Positions 26,368-36,455 of a DNA stretch of 54,778 nucleotides are shown here, one piece after another. Each line of letters starts with the position of its first letter. Positions within the stretch are counted from its first letter, which is position 1. The translations under genes and the position numbers were made by a program. Source of the stretch: Polaribacter sp. (GTDB lineage Bacteria > Bacteroidota > Bacteroidia > Flavobacteriales > Flavobacteriaceae); assembly GCA_028343155.1 (NCBI GenBank), contig JAOLXX010000017.1, positions 1 through 54,778 of the forward strand, given 5' to 3'. The notes below the pieces were generated by a model that was given only the letters and a program-made list of their open reading frames with translations, made no database searches and was not told the DNA's origin.

Positions 26368-28914
26368 TTATAATTTAATGTTTAACTTTTCGTTTGAAAA
26401 CATCTTTATCCCTTTTAGTTTTTTTGTTCCTGAGCCTTTTAAAGTGAAACGATTCAACTCTAAAGATCCTGAAATTACTGTAAGTTCTGCTTCTTTATCT
26501 TTTACTAAACAAGTTCCATAACTATAACCATTACTCCAAAAATAAGTTCCTGATTTAGATGTAAATGTGATCGATTTTTCTACTGCAGAATAATGAAAAC
26601 CTGTTGTTGCCAAAACACCTGCCCAAGCCATCATACTTCTGGCATAATGATTTCCAAACTCGGCTTCATTAAATGGGTTTCTTTTTTTACCATCGTAACG
26701 ATCTCTTACATCTTGAATTGTTTTAAGTCCAATCTCATTTTGATTTTCATACAACATTTCAACAGCTGCTGCATATTCAAAACCTGTCATTACTTCCGTA
26801 AAATAGGGGAAAGGTTTTTTTGGGCGTTCATTCGGATACCCTGCCATTACCAATGCAGATTCGTTTCCTAAAGCATAAGAACGCATAAAATTAGGATGCT
26901 TTAGCATACTTTTTCTATAGTTATATTTTATAATGGCGTTATTGGTTTTTACTATATTTTCTTGTTTAGTTAAATAACCAATATCTAAAACATGTGCCAT
27001 TACTTGTCCTATTAGTTGATCTATCAAAACCCCTTCTCCTAATTGATAATCAGGTGTAGTTAGATCTTTAGCCCCCAAACCCTTCATTAGACCTTCAGCT
27101 ATATTTTCGGATAGCATAGGTGGAATTATCTCTTGCTCATAATACTCTCCATTAAAAAGCTGTTCATCTAAATATTTCGAACCCTTATTAAATAATAAAC
27201 GGCATGTTTTAGCCAATTTATTTTCGCCTAAATAAGTTGCCATTTCTTCCATAGTTCTTAAGGCTCCTAAATACCAAAACCCCATTTGTGGATTGGGACC
27301 AAAATATTCTACATCCATCGTATTGTGTTGAGCTCCTTCCATAACACCGTCTTTATTAGCATCCCAACCTCCAGGTATCCAACAAAACTCTAATGCTTTT
27401 TTCACCTTTGGCCAATGTACTTTTAAAAAGGCATCATCTCCAGACAATTGCCATTCTCTATAAAATTTCATAATTGCTCCCATTTGCCCATCTGCAGCGG
27501 CTGAACCAAATTTTTGAGCATCAGTTTTTAGTGGTAATTGAATTCTAAAACTCATTAATCCATTATCATCTGTAGCATAACCAAATTCAGTAACTCTCAT
27601 AGTTTTAGATAACTCTCCAAATAAAAAGGGTGTTGTTTGTTCATAATTCCATACATGTGTGCAGGAACCAATACCTCTGCCAACATTTGGTCCTGTACCT
27701 TCATAACCTAACATAAAACCTTCTTTAGTTCTAAATGCCAATTGTGTGCGTAAATGGGCTAAGTTAAATAATGCTGATTCTTTTATAATTTCTGGTATAT
27801 CACTGCTAATAAAAGCATTCACAAATTCTTTTGTTTTGTTTTCTAATACCGATAATTTTGGAACCGTTTGTTCTAGTACATCCCAAGAATCTTTATATTT
27901 GGTCGCATAATAATTCCCTACAATAGTTTTTGTATTTCTCCATGCTGGACGATTTGGAAAATGCCAAGTTACTAGAAATTTAATATCTTTTGTTTCATCT
28001 GGATTTAGTATTTTTTTTACTGCAAGTGATCCCATTGGTGCATCTGCACCAAATGGTGGTCTATCTTCTAAAATTCCATTATCTGTAAAATCATCCCAAA
28101 AATCAAGTGTTGAATCTCCCCATTTTACTTTTGACCAATTCGTACGGTGTGAAATATCTCCTTTACTTGTTGTTGCCAGACTAAAAGTCCCCCATTGCTC
28201 AGTAGTTTTATCAACACCATTTGTAGTATAATGGACACCTTTTATATTATCTGTTTCTTTATAACTGTTCTTATTATTTATAGCTTTTCCCTTCCTTCCA
28301 TCAAAACCAATAAAATTCTGAATGGTACCTGCAACAGCTATGGTAATAGGTTGGTTTGAAATATTTTTAATTGAATAATTGATAATTGCTGTTGGTATGC
28401 TGCTATCATCTAAATTACCTGGAATTAACGGATTAAAGGCACCCACTGTGACTTCCACTGGCAATGTATTATCTTTTAGACTTACCTGTCCAAATGGATA
28501 AGCTGTTTGGAAGGTGGCTTGATCAAAACGAGGCAATCCATGATTCGAGCCAACTGCTCCTAAATTCCCTTCATAGTCATAATTTGCTAGTGGTCCTTCA
28601 AGTAAAACAGCTTGTCCTTTTTTATGATTTTCTTTTACATATAGTGCAAAAAACGGGGCACGTTTTACTGGAGGTCCTTTGAACAATGCTGGATTAAATC
28701 CTTTAGCAGGCCTATTCATAATTTCCCAATCTTGTATAGCTCCATTTCCTTTTAGCGATACTGTTCCTGTTCCGAAACCACCAACAGGCATTTTTATTTT
28801 CTGAATATGCTCTTGGTCGTACGTTTTTAATACAGGCCAATCATTGCTTTTTGTTTGAGCAATAACCATTGAGGTTATAAATAGAAGAAAAATTGTTAAT
28901 TTTACTTTTTGCAT
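26368..28914 (-). CDS. GH116 family beta-glycosidase, copy B
   Basis: The 848-residue paralogue of copy A is collinear along its whole length: IKMPVGGFGTGTVSLKGNG, DWEIMNRPAKG, CTHVWNYEQTTPFLFG, AADGQMGAIMKFYREWQLSG, HNTMDVEYFGPNPQMGFW and the C-terminal SGTYFWSNGYSYGTC. Loops differ, for example PPFGADAPMGSLAVKK here versus SVQKNNMGSLAVKT in copy A, and ANYDYEGNLGAVG versus VKYDEGYYGSK. These lie in the N-terminal domain, which borders the active site in this family, so the pair may differ in aglycone choice. It starts 11 nt after the GH95 gene. Confidence 0.86.
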   Translation of the reverse strand: MQKVKLTIFLLFITSMVIAQTKSNDWPVLKTYDQEHIQKIKMPVGGFGTGTVSLKGNGAIQDWEIMNRPAKGFNPALFKGPPVKRAPFFALYVKENHKKGQAVLLEGPLANYDYEGNLGAVGSNHGLPRFDQATFQTAYPFGQVSLKDNTLPVEVTVGAFNPLIPGNLDDSSIPTAIINYSIKNISNQPITIAVAGTIQNFIGFDGRKGKAINNKNSYKETDNIKGVHYTTNGVDKTTEQWGTFSLATTSKGDISHRTNWSKVKWGDSTLDFWDDFTDNGILEDRPPFGADAPMGSLAVKKILNPDETKDIKFLVTWHFPNRPAWRNTKTIVGNYYATKYKDSWDVLEQTVPKLSVLENKTKEFVNAFISSDIPEIIKESALFNLAHLRTQLAFRTKEGFMLGYEGTGPNVGRGIGSCTHVWNYEQTTPFLFGELSKTMRVTEFGYATDDNGLMSFRIQLPLKTDAQKFGSAAADGQMGAIMKFYREWQLSGDDAFLKVHWPKVKKALEFCWIPGGWDANKDGVMEGAQHNTMDVEYFGPNPQMGFWYLGALRTMEEMATYLGENKLAKTCRLLFNKGSKYLDEQLFNGEYYEQEIIPPMLSENIAEGLMKGLGAKDLTTPDYQLGEGVLIDQLIGQVMAHVLDIGYLTKQENIVKTNNAIIKYNYRKSMLKHPNFMRSYALGNESALVMAGYPNERPKKPFPYFTEVMTGFEYAAAVEMLYENQNEIGLKTIQDVRDRYDGKKRNPFNEAEFGNHYARSMMAWAGVLATTGFHYSAVEKSITFTSKSGTYFWSNGYSYGTCLVKDKEAELTVISGSLELNRFTLKGSGTKKLKGIKMFSNEKLNIKL

Positions 28915-28925
28915 ATATATTTTTA

Positions 28926-31427
28926 TTAATTGTTATGTTTCCAAACCATAAGTTCTCCTTTTTTTAAAGAAATTACTTTATAAAGAGTTCCTTTTGAATA
29001 AATTCTAAAGTCTCCACCATTTATTGCATGAATTGTTGCCTGTTCTAACTTTCCTTTTTCCCAAACTATATCAACTTTAAAACCACCACGAGCTCTAAGT
29101 CCTTTTACACTTCCATTAGCCCAAGCATCTGGTAATGCTGGTAGCAAATGAATAATATAAGGTGCATGAACCAACTCTTCACTTGGAGAAACAGGTACAA
29201 AATAATTCGTATTTTCTTTATCTTTTTTATAAGCTATAAATGCTGCTTTTTCAATTTTATTAGCATCATTATCAATACTTCTTAAATGACTTTGCAATAA
29301 CATTTCGCAAACGCCTGCAGTTCCACCAAAATTTCCATCAATTTGAAAAGGTGGGTGAAAATCAAAAAGATTTGCATAAGCACGTTTTGAAGTTAAAAAT
29401 TGATAAAATTGATGCGCTTTATCGCCATTGTGTAATCTTGCCCAAAAATTTGTTTTCCAAGCAGTGCTCCATCCTGTGGAAACATCTCCTCTATGTTTAA
29501 TCGTAACTAAAGCTGCATCAGCAATTTCTTTGGTGGTTAAAGGTGAAAAATCACGACCTGGATGCAAAGCTATTAAATGTGAAATATGACGATGTTGATC
29601 TGTAGGACTATCCCAATCTTCTGGCCATTCTTGTAATTGACCATATTGACCAATTTTTTGAGGACAGAGTTTAGGTATCATTTCTTGTAAAGATTTTCTG
29701 AATGTTACATCCTTATCTAAAACTATTGATGCTTCAATACAATCTGTAAATAAGTTTAAGACTAACTGTTGGTCATAGGAAGCTCCATAAGTTTGTTTGT
29801 TTAATTTTCCAAATTCTTTTGACAAATATGTATTTTCTGGAGACCAAGTTGGATAGACCACAAGTGTCCCATCTTTCCAAGGAGCAAGAAATTCCATATA
29901 AAATTCTGCAGCACCTTTTAAAATAGGATAAATTTCTTCCAGGTACTTTTTATCTTGATTAAACGCATAATGTTCAAAAAGGTTTTGACATAACCAAGCT
30001 CCAGATTGTTGCATACGTCTTCCGTGAACATTAGGAGCTGTAAAACCAAATACATTTCCATTAAGACCTGCACTCCAACCTTTGTTAATACCAAAAGTTT
30101 CTTTAGCTACGTTTTTTCCTGACTCAGATAATATTTTTAACCATTCTACATAAGGTGTAAAAGAATCTGGGAGATTTGCAGTTTCTACCATCCAGAAATT
30201 CATTGCGACATTGATGTCATTATGATAATCTGAATTCCAAATAGGTTTTAAATATCCATTCCATAATCCTTGTAAATTTGATGGTACAGGTGCTGTTCTA
30301 GAACAACTTAATTGTAAATAACGAGAATAATTAAAATACAAATTTTCTAATTCTATACTTGCTCCGTTTTTTACCAATGCATCAGTAGTTAAACCAGATG
30401 GTTTATAATCTAACTCTAGTTGGCAACGATTCATTAAACTGGAAACATCTTTTGTATGTTTTTCTTTTAACTGTGGATAACCAATTTTAATAGCAGCATC
30501 CATTGTGTTTTTAACATCTGACTTATAATCTCTTCCTTTAAAAGTTGGATAAACAGGTAAATAATCTGAATATGCAGTTAGATATATTTTGACATCTGTA
30601 GCATCTGTTACTTTTATAGAACTATCATTTTTAGCTACTACTTTTCCTTTTCCTGCATCAATATAAATCAATTGTTGAAACCTGACATTGTCTTGTATCA
30701 TTGATGCTTCACCTTTTAAAATAATCAAATTCCCTGTAGATGTAACCTTATTAATTTTATGTTTAGTGGTTGTTTTAATTTCAATGTTTATTTTAGCATT
30801 TTGAGCTGTATATCTTACAGCAACTAAATCATTTGGATGACTACAAAAATATTCTCGAGTAAAATGTCCTTCACCAATATTGTAGCTTACAGTTCCAATT
30901 CCTGATTGAGCATCTAAAGCTCTAGAATAATTGCTTACTAAAGTACTATCATGTTCTGTTAAAATATATAAATCTGAAAAAGGTGCATAATTTCCTAAAG
31001 GCTTGGTGCTACTTAGATGCTTTGTAGATAGCGATTCCATACTATTTTCTGAAGTACCATATTTACCTTGTCTGTATGCCTCTCTTACTTTTTCGAAATT
31101 TTTATATGCCTCTTTTCTTGAACCAGATTGCGCAACTGCATCTAAACCACGATTGGTGTTCATCCACAAGGTAATGTCATTTATCATTACATGTTCTTGA
31201 CGAATACCTCCTGTAAACATAGCTCCCAAACGTCCATTTCCTAGAGGCAATGCTTCTTGCATAAAGCTAGATTTAATGCCTCTTTTTTTTGGATTTTTGG
31301 GTAAATAATCACTTGCAGGAGTTGTATAACTCAACGTATACGATTGTTTTTGACCCCAAATAATTGTAGTCAAAAACAAAAACATTATAGTTATTAAATT
31401 TACTCTTTTAAGTGATTTCTTATACAT
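28926..31427 (-). CDS. GH95 family glycosidase (alpha-L-fucosidase / alpha-L-galactosidase type)
   Basis: The product is 833 residues long with a signal peptide ending TTIIWGQ. The N-terminal beta-domain has [13 protein letters not shown]... NDITLWMN at 58-90. The (alpha/alpha)6 catalytic domain has [11 protein letters not shown] at 402-412, the acid PTWSPEN (Glu 531), [37 protein letters not shown] and [12 protein letters not shown] (Asp 697). In the characterised bifidobacterial enzyme two Asn in an N-x-N arrangement assist the base. Here the first seems to be Asp 404 with Asn 406 kept. GH95 enzymes invert terminal alpha-1,2-fucose, or alpha-L-galactose in some members. It fits fucosyl or L-galactosyl side-chain removal. 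Confidence 0.88.
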   Translation of the reverse strand: MYKKSLKRVNLITIMFLFLTTIIWGQKQSYTLSYTTPASDYLPKNPKKRGIKSSFMQEALPLGNGRLGAMFTGGIRQEHVMINDITLWMNTNRGLDAVAQSGSRKEAYKNFEKVREAYRQGKYGTSENSMESLSTKHLSSTKPLGNYAPFSDLYILTEHDSTLVSNYSRALDAQSGIGTVSYNIGEGHFTREYFCSHPNDLVAVRYTAQNAKINIEIKTTTKHKINKVTSTGNLIILKGEASMIQDNVRFQQLIYIDAGKGKVVAKNDSSIKVTDATDVKIYLTAYSDYLPVYPTFKGRDYKSDVKNTMDAAIKIGYPQLKEKHTKDVSSLMNRCQLELDYKPSGLTTDALVKNGASIELENLYFNYSRYLQLSCSRTAPVPSNLQGLWNGYLKPIWNSDYHNDINVAMNFWMVETANLPDSFTPYVEWLKILSESGKNVAKETFGINKGWSAGLNGNVFGFTAPNVHGRRMQQSGAWLCQNLFEHYAFNQDKKYLEEIYPILKGAAEFYMEFLAPWKDGTLVVYPTWSPENTYLSKEFGKLNKQTYGASYDQQLVLNLFTDCIEASIVLDKDVTFRKSLQEMIPKLCPQKIGQYGQLQEWPEDWDSPTDQHRHISHLIALHPGRDFSPLTTKEIADAALVTIKHRGDVSTGWSTAWKTNFWARLHNGDKAHQFYQFLTSKRAYANLFDFHPPFQIDGNFGGTAGVCEMLLQSHLRSIDNDANKIEKAAFIAYKKDKENTNYFVPVSPSEELVHAPYIIHLLPALPDAWANGSVKGLRARGGFKVDIVWEKGKLEQATIHAINGGDFRIYSKGTLYKVISLKKGELMVWKHNN

Positions 31428-31445
31428 ATTTGAATCTATTTCTTA

Positions 31446-33365
31446 TCAATTTTTTGGTTTAATCCACATACAATGTCCTCCACCAGCTACCATTTTTGCT
31501 TTTATAATAGCACCTTTTTTTATAGATGCTGTTCGTACTTGGTAAGCTTCAGGATTTGTTTTGCTATTTGTCTGTTTTGTATCTTCATAAAAGGTAATTT
31601 CATAAATCTTATCTTCTTCTAAAAAACCTAAAGGAATCTCTAAAACTCCACCATTTACATGCACAGAACCTATAAACCATTCTTCTCCAGACCTTCTAGC
31701 TGTAGATAAATATCCATCTATTTTGGCATGTAAAACTTTACTTTCATCCCATTTACCAACAGGCATTTTTTTAATGAATTCAAACAAATCTTGTTTAGCA
31801 TCATACGCTTCTGGTGCGTCTGGAAGACAAACTAAACCACTAAAAATAATAAGCGTTCTTGCAGCTTCTGCAGTTACTGTAGTATGCAATGAGTTTGGTT
31901 TTCTTGGTCCTTTTTGCCTTTCTTTTGCATTAACACCAGAAATATCAAAAATTCCATTATTCATATCTAAAGGACCTTGTATTGCATTTATCAATGCCAT
32001 TCTTACAAAGGTTTTGGGCGTAAATGCTTTTTTAGAATCTTGCTGAGCATGGCAATATTCTCTTGTAATTGCATTAGGAAACGTTCTTGTTATTCCTGCT
32101 AAAGGAACAGGACCATCGTGAAAATCTATTAGTAAATTGCTTTCTGCACTTAATTGAATAGCATCTCTTGTAAAATCAGCTTTATTACCCATAAAACCAT
32201 ATTTTATTCCTTTTACACCTAATGATTTATAATATTCAAATAGTTTTTCATCTCCATAGCTTCCTTTTCTTCTATCATAATACAAAAATATATCAACGTC
32301 TTTCTTATTGGCATAAGCTATCACTTTTTCTAAATCTAATTTTTCAGACATTTCTATGCTTCCAAGATTTACATCTGTATACCAAGCATCATCGATCAAA
32401 AAATATTCAATATTATTTGCAGCAGCAAAGTCTATAAAACGATAATAACTTTCGTTATTAATACCATACGTAAATCCGTCTTTTGCTCTGTAACCATGCA
32501 CTCTCCAGTCCCAAAGAGATTTACCAGGTTTCACCCAATCAGAATTTTCTAATATATTAGGTGTTGCCAAATTTATTGCAACATTATTTACAATAAAATC
32601 TCCTATTGTTTTACCCAATAAAATAACACGCCAAGGCGATTTAAGTTCTGTTTCTGTTGTAATCGCTTTATTTTTTGATACTATCGCATTTCTTTTTACA
32701 TCAGCTTCAATCTTCATTGTTTGAAACCCTTTTGCAGCGTACAAATCAGATTCGAAAATTGCCATATACAAATGCTCTGGAGTCTCTACAACTAAAGGAA
32801 TATGTAAGTGTTTTTTCTTACCTCTTTTTCCTGGTTTTATCTGTTCGGAATATAACGCTTCAATTGTTATAGGTCCTAAAGGTTCTTTTTCACCATTGGG
32901 TAAATAGAATTTACTGTTTTCTTTGGTGATGTAGGAACATTCCCATAAAATATTTTTAGGTTTATTTGAACTATCCAAAATAAAACGAAACGCAATTCCA
33001 TCATTATAAACTCTTGCTAAAAATCTAGATTTTGTATTGTTTGAAGCAATAGAAAGCTCTAATTCTTGATAGTGATTTCTAATTTTTTTTTGCTGTCCCC
33101 AAACAGTTTCCCAATGTTTATCTACATTAGATAATTTGTGCCTTTCTACAACTACATCATCATCTTCAAAATAATCTAATGTAGACGTTTTTATCATTTT
33201 TTTACCAAACCAATCTATTTCATAATGGATTTTATTATTTTTTAAAAAAATTTTTAATGCTAAGTTTCCATCTGGCGACAAGACATTATAATCGCCTGAA
33301 AACCCTTGTACCGACAATGGCAAAATAAAAAGAACTAAAACGAATATTATTGACTTGATTTTCAT
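31446..33365 (-). CDS. GH97 family glycosidase with an atypical active-site pattern
   Basis: The product is 639 residues long with a signal peptide ending near LSVQG. The N-terminal domain includes NVLSPDGNLALKIFL and HWETVWGQQK. The barrel has KSLWDWRV, FLIDDAWYTD, GIKYGFMG, LLIDFHDGPVPLAGI and TRTFPNAITREYCH. The C-terminal domain closes with KAKMVAGGGHCMWI. Retaining GH97 members carry a nucleophile Asp where this protein has Gly (KYGF), as in the inverting branch. The inverting base Glu of the NAHE motif is Asp 417 here (DFHD). So it may be an inverting variant with an Asp base or a distinct subgroup. Likely substrates are alpha-galactosides or alpha-glucosides. It lies between GH95 and GH29 genes. 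Confidence 0.86.
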   Translation of the reverse strand: MKIKSIIFVLVLFILPLSVQGFSGDYNVLSPDGNLALKIFLKNNKIHYEIDWFGKKMIKTSTLDYFEDDDVVVERHKLSNVDKHWETVWGQQKKIRNHYQELELSIASNNTKSRFLARVYNDGIAFRFILDSSNKPKNILWECSYITKENSKFYLPNGEKEPLGPITIEALYSEQIKPGKRGKKKHLHIPLVVETPEHLYMAIFESDLYAAKGFQTMKIEADVKRNAIVSKNKAITTETELKSPWRVILLGKTIGDFIVNNVAINLATPNILENSDWVKPGKSLWDWRVHGYRAKDGFTYGINNESYYRFIDFAAANNIEYFLIDDAWYTDVNLGSIEMSEKLDLEKVIAYANKKDVDIFLYYDRRKGSYGDEKLFEYYKSLGVKGIKYGFMGNKADFTRDAIQLSAESNLLIDFHDGPVPLAGITRTFPNAITREYCHAQQDSKKAFTPKTFVRMALINAIQGPLDMNNGIFDISGVNAKERQKGPRKPNSLHTTVTAEAARTLIIFSGLVCLPDAPEAYDAKQDLFEFIKKMPVGKWDESKVLHAKIDGYLSTARRSGEEWFIGSVHVNGGVLEIPLGFLEEDKIYEITFYEDTKQTNSKTNPEAYQVRTASIKKGAIIKAKMVAGGGHCMWIKPKN

Positions 33366-33417
33366 TATTAAATTGAATTAATGATTTTTATTATTTTATC
33401 CTTAAACATCTTTATTA

Positions 33418-34839
33418 CTATAAAGGTTTATTTAAAGTTACTTTTACCACAATATCTAAATTCTTTTCTGTTTGTTTAGATAGAGAAATATGTAAACTAT
33501 TCTGGTCTTGCTCAAATGGAATAGAAACTCCATTTGCTAAATAACTTATAGCATTTACTTTAGCTGAAATATTATCTAACACCATTTTACTTGATGCTGG
33601 TTTATTGAGAATATGGAGATATAGTACATCTCCTTTTTTATTAGTGCTAATATCTCCCCATTCTGGTCTTGCATCAAAAGGATTTGGACGCGTATTATGA
33701 ATAGACTCTCCATTAACTTTCATCCACTCACCAATAATACCATACAATCTCACTGCTTCAGGATCTAATTTACCATTTCCCATTGGACCATTGTTTAATA
33801 AGTAATTACCACCAGTACAAACAGTATGCACTAAACGCTCTAGCATTTCTTTTTCATCATGATAGTATACATTTCCTTCATTTTTAAAACCAAAAGATGA
33901 ACTTACGGAGTCTGGAGATTCAACATAAAGAGGAAGTTTTTGGGTTGGAACTTCTTTATCTGCTATTGAAACATAATCGAATAGCTCTAAATTTTCTTGC
34001 AATACTTTCGCTTTTCCTCCTTGAATAATTCTTGAATTGATTAAACAATTAGGACGATACTTTCTAACTACATCAACAAACAACTTTGCACGTTTAAAAG
34101 TCATTTTTGCTGGAGTATCAAACCATATTAAATCTATTTCATAATTCTTCATTAATTCTTCTACTTGTGGGAGACTTTTCTCCTTAATATAAGTATCAAA
34201 ATCTGGCTTAAAATCAGCAGAAATATTAGGATGCAATCGCTCTCTCCTGGTTCTTCTTGGGTTAAGATAAGGTGCATTTGGATTATCCCAATCTTGGGCA
34301 TGAGAATAATAAACACCAAACTTTAATCCGTAACGATGACAAGCCTCACTTAATTCCTTAATAATATCACGTTTAAATGGTGTATAGTCTACAATATTAA
34401 AATCACTAACATTTGAATTAAACAAAGCAAAACCATCATGGTGTTTAGAGGTAATCACTACATATTTCATTCCAGCATCTTTAAAGGTTTTTGCCCATTC
34501 GTTTGCATTAAAACTCGATGGATTGAAGGCTTTAGCTACCTCATGATACTCATCTACAGACATTCTTGCATTTACTTCAATCCACTCTGCATAACGCGCC
34601 TTTGGAATATTATCTTTATATGCTCCAGCAAGTGTAGAATAGACACCAAAATGAATGAAAGCTCCAAACTTGGCATCTTTATACCATTGATTTAATCGTA
34701 CTTCAGAATCTGGTGTTTGTTTTAAATTACTTGGAAAACGATATTCAAAACTGACATTTTTTTTCTTTTTTACAACTTTTTTATCTTGTGCTTGCGTTGC
34801 ACAAACAAACAGAAGTAATATATATAAGCTTTTTTTCAT
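33418..34839 (-). CDS. GH29 family alpha-L-fucosidase (shorter form)
   Basis: The product is 473 residues long with a signal peptide ending CATQAQ. The (beta/alpha)8 barrel has DAKFGAFIHFGVYS, YVVITSKHHDGFALFNS (a substrate-binding His pair), DIIKELSEACHRYGLKFGVYYS, and the nucleophile Asp 241 in IDLIWFDTP. The C-terminal beta-sandwich is short (about 385-473). No additional carbohydrate-binding domain is present. GH29 enzymes retain configuration and release terminal alpha-1,3/1,4/1,6-fucose. With GH95 and the second GH29, the cell carries at least three fucosidase-type enzymes in one locus. The gene follows a sulfatase gene by 17 nt. Confidence 0.9.
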   Translation of the reverse strand: MKKSLYILLLFVCATQAQDKKVVKKKKNVSFEYRFPSNLKQTPDSEVRLNQWYKDAKFGAFIHFGVYSTLAGAYKDNIPKARYAEWIEVNARMSVDEYHEVAKAFNPSSFNANEWAKTFKDAGMKYVVITSKHHDGFALFNSNVSDFNIVDYTPFKRDIIKELSEACHRYGLKFGVYYSHAQDWDNPNAPYLNPRRTRRERLHPNISADFKPDFDTYIKEKSLPQVEELMKNYEIDLIWFDTPAKMTFKRAKLFVDVVRKYRPNCLINSRIIQGGKAKVLQENLELFDYVSIADKEVPTQKLPLYVESPDSVSSSFGFKNEGNVYYHDEKEMLERLVHTVCTGGNYLLNNGPMGNGKLDPEAVRLYGIIGEWMKVNGESIHNTRPNPFDARPEWGDISTNKKGDVLYLHILNKPASSKMVLDNISAKVNAISYLANGVSIPFEQDQNSLHISLSKQTEKNLDIVVKVTLNKPL

Positions 34840-34856
34840 AAAACTTTATTTTCTAT

Positions 34857-36446
34857 TTAATCTTTAGTAATCATACTTCCCCACCAACTTTCATTGGGTT
34901 GAAAATCTTTAGACAACATTTGCTTTCTTTTTCTTTCTAAAGAAGGCATTTTTTTATTCTCCATTTTATTCAAAAAAGCCTTTGCTTTTATCTCTGAATA
35001 ATTTGGATCTGCTAAAGGAAATTTTGCTTTAACTTCGGTTAAGTAATCAAATAATTCCTTATTTAATTGTGCTACTTTTTTAGGGTATTTTGCAGACAAA
35101 TTCGTTGTTTCACTGATGTCTTTTTCTAAATTGTACAATTCTTTTCTACCATCTTCATAATAGTGAATCAACTTCCAATTACCTCTACGAATAATTGATG
35201 ATGGTTCTCCACCTTGATTTCCATAATGTGGGAAATGCCATATAAGTGCACGCTCTTTAATAGTTTTTCCTTTAAATAAAGGCAATAAACTAACACCATC
35301 ATTATGTTCTTCTGGTAACATTTTTGCACCAGCAAACTCTAAAAATGTTGGATAAAAATCCGCTCCTGTTACTGGGAAATCTATTTTATCACCTTTTTTA
35401 GAAAGTCCAGGAACTTTAATAATATAAGGTTCTCTAATACCGCCTTCAAACTGGTAGCCTTTTCCTGCTCTTAAAGGTTTATTACTTGTTGAAAAATTAT
35501 CGCCAGAAGCTACTCCACCATTGTCTGATGTAAATACAATTATAGTATTTTTATCTAGTCCTTGTGCTTTTAAACCCGCAAGAACTTCACCAACAGCATC
35601 ATCCATTTGTTCTACTAAACCTGCATAAATAGGATTGTCTTGCACTTGGCGAATTGGCAAGTTTTTCCCCATAGCATATCCTTTTTTAGCGATTCCTTGG
35701 GCTGCTGCTTTATCTCTATATTTCTTCCACTTTGCTTGTGTTGTTTGAATTGGAGAATGCACAGCATAAAATGATAAATAGGCAAAAAATGGTTTTCCTG
35801 TTTTCTTTGGATCGTTTTTTTTTATAAATTTTACCGTTTCTTTTGCTAAACGAAGTGATAAATTTTCTCCATCTTCTTTATCTTCTAATTTTGGATTCCT
35901 AAATGGCGAGAAATAGCCACCTTGTGGACCTCCTTTTGTATAACCTCCAGCATTAACATCAAACCCATGATCTTCTGGCCATGAGCCTTTTTCACCTAAA
36001 TGCCACTTTCCCGCAAAAAATGTTTTGTATCCAGCTGCTCTTAAAGCCTCTGGCATAGTCGTATAATTAGCAGGTAATTGATGTGTGTAATCTGCAGGCA
36101 ATAATTTGGTGAATCTTTTTCGCTTTCTCCATGCTTCTCCAGAAGGCGAGCCAATATGTACTGTAATATCGTGCCTTGCAGTAAATTTTCCAGACATAAT
36201 ACTTGCTCTTGATGGGCTACAAACTCGGCTATTTGCATAACCTTTTGTAAATACGGTTCCTTCGTTTACAATTTTATCAATATTGGGCGTTTCATAAAAT
36301 GTACTTCCAGTTGCACTCAAATCTGCATATCCTAAATCATCGGCTAAAATGAAAAGAATATTAGGTTTACTATCTTTTTTTTGAGCGATGATTAATGTGG
36401 TACTCATTAAAAATATCCATCCTAATAAGGTTTTTATTTTTTTCAT
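34857..36446 (-). CDS. Sulfatase, S1 type
   Basis: The 529-residue secreted protein has a signal peptide ending TLIIAQ. ADDLGYADLSATGS, VCSPSRASIMSGKF (formylglycine Cys 76), FAGKWHLGEKGSW, AYLSFYAVHSPI and FTSDNGGVASGDNFS are present. The insertion HIGSPSGEAWRKRKRFTKLL after the CxPxR motif and the Lys-rich tail (KMENKKMPSLERKRKQM) set it apart from the other six sulfatases. It starts 9 nt after the GH36 gene and leads into GH29. Confidence 0.93.
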   Translation of the reverse strand: MKKIKTLLGWIFLMSTTLIIAQKKDSKPNILFILADDLGYADLSATGSTFYETPNIDKIVNEGTVFTKGYANSRVCSPSRASIMSGKFTARHDITVHIGSPSGEAWRKRKRFTKLLPADYTHQLPANYTTMPEALRAAGYKTFFAGKWHLGEKGSWPEDHGFDVNAGGYTKGGPQGGYFSPFRNPKLEDKEDGENLSLRLAKETVKFIKKNDPKKTGKPFFAYLSFYAVHSPIQTTQAKWKKYRDKAAAQGIAKKGYAMGKNLPIRQVQDNPIYAGLVEQMDDAVGEVLAGLKAQGLDKNTIIVFTSDNGGVASGDNFSTSNKPLRAGKGYQFEGGIREPYIIKVPGLSKKGDKIDFPVTGADFYPTFLEFAGAKMLPEEHNDGVSLLPLFKGKTIKERALIWHFPHYGNQGGEPSSIIRRGNWKLIHYYEDGRKELYNLEKDISETTNLSAKYPKKVAQLNKELFDYLTEVKAKFPLADPNYSEIKAKAFLNKMENKKMPSLERKRKQMLSKDFQPNESWWGSMITKD

Positions 36447-36455
36447 CTTCTAAAT

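Noticed and set aside
32222..32437. Plus-strand open frames opposite the PUL genes (several of 60-130 codons, such as this one)
   Set aside because: They are antisense shadows of conserved minus-strand glycosidase and sulfatase genes, with no domain or signal features of their own.
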